Source: a virus. Taken from it: a stretch of 22,445 bases of DNA. The DNA lies in IMG/VR virus record IMGVR_UViG_3300042448_000406, positions 1 to 22,445 of that record, one strand, 5' to 3'. Of this stretch, positions 22,271 to 22,445 are shown one piece after another (within the stretch, counting starts at the first letter, position 1; every line of letters begins with the position of its first letter). A program made the translations under genes and the position numbers. A model generated the notes under the pieces. The model had not been told where the DNA came from and ran no database searches. It worked only from the letters and a program-made list of their open reading frames with translations.

Positions 22271-22445
22271 TTACTCCTTGCGCAGCCACCGACAGGTGTC
22301 AGGCCGCATTACCAAAATGTGCATGTCGGCACCGGGGGCACCGTCTTTCATGACGAACTCTTCCTCGAACCCGAGGTGCTTGTCGAATGCCAGTATTTTA
22401 GGCTCATTTGACGGAACCATGCCAGTCAATCTTTTCAGGCCACAG
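22271..22445 (-). CDS. Probable GNAT-family acetyltransferase, C-terminal part (5' end outside window)
   Basis: A minus-strand frame is open from the right edge to TAA at 22273-22271; 57 residues are visible and the rest lies beyond the window. It reads KRLTGMVPSNEPKILAFDKH, then LGFEEEFVMKDGAPGADMHI, then LVMRPDTCRWLRKE. The order G-V-x-N-x-A-x-(K/R)-HLGFE, an acidic loop, then (L/I)LVMRP is the last strand-helix-strand of GNAT N-acetyltransferases. Similar proteins occur next to structural genes in some podoviruses. The acetyl-CoA binding motif would be upstream and cannot be checked. The stop is three bases from the S74 gene start. Substrate is unknown. Confidence 0.6.
   Translation of the reverse strand, partial: CGLKRLTGMVPSNEPKILAFDKHLGFEEEFVMKDGAPGADMHILVMRPDTCRWLRKE

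Overview
The window is part of the genome of a tailed double-stranded DNA bacteriophage (Caudoviricetes). The evidence is a wall-to-wall gene arrangement with stop/start overlaps, a phage-type family A DNA polymerase, a primase-helicase, and a late block holding a very large virion-type protein and an S74 self-processing chaperone domain. The small proteins resemble families common in phages and prophages of Proteobacteria, so I infer a proteobacterial host. No integrase, repressor, tRNA, insertion sequence or CRISPR array was seen. Lifestyle is undecided.

Positions 1-12532 run on the plus strand. The first part (1-2710) is a chain of very small accessory genes. Most are joined by ATGA or GTGA overlaps and carry strong ribosome binding sites. 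They include a 31-residue zinc-ribbon peptide, a 38-residue membrane peptide and a DUF3310 protein. Two stretches of this chain are near-duplicates at the DNA level, which suggests cassette growth by duplication or recombination. From 2710 to 8634 comes a replication and recombination module: DNA polymerase with an intact proofreading domain, an unknown protein, a Cas4/RecB-like nuclease with four Fe-S-type cysteines, a VRR-NUC nuclease, an SNF2-like helicase, a conserved coiled-coil protein and an SSB-like protein with four cysteines and an acidic tail. A good sigma70-type promoter and a textbook intrinsic terminator lie between this block and the next. The second block (8698-12532) encodes an archaeo-eukaryotic-type primase fused to a DUF927-like helicase (TTG start), a small unknown protein, a MazG-like nucleotide pyrophosphohydrolase and a small HNH protein.

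Positions 12533-22445 run on the minus strand and are read right to left as late genes. In transcription order they are the end of a probable GNAT acetyltransferase, a 316-residue protein ending in an S74 chaperone/protease domain, a 613-residue helical structural-type protein, a 2026-residue giant protein, and four tiny lysine-rich proteins. The giant protein has a glycine-rich hydrophobic segment, seven degenerate repeats, an HExxH zinc-protease motif and a polyvalent-protein-like C-terminal half. The size and order of the three large proteins recall the ejection proteins gp14-gp15-gp16 of T7. I therefore infer a podovirus-like ejection cassette, in which the giant protein may enter the host with the DNA. 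The plus and minus blocks converge with no nucleotide between their stop codons.
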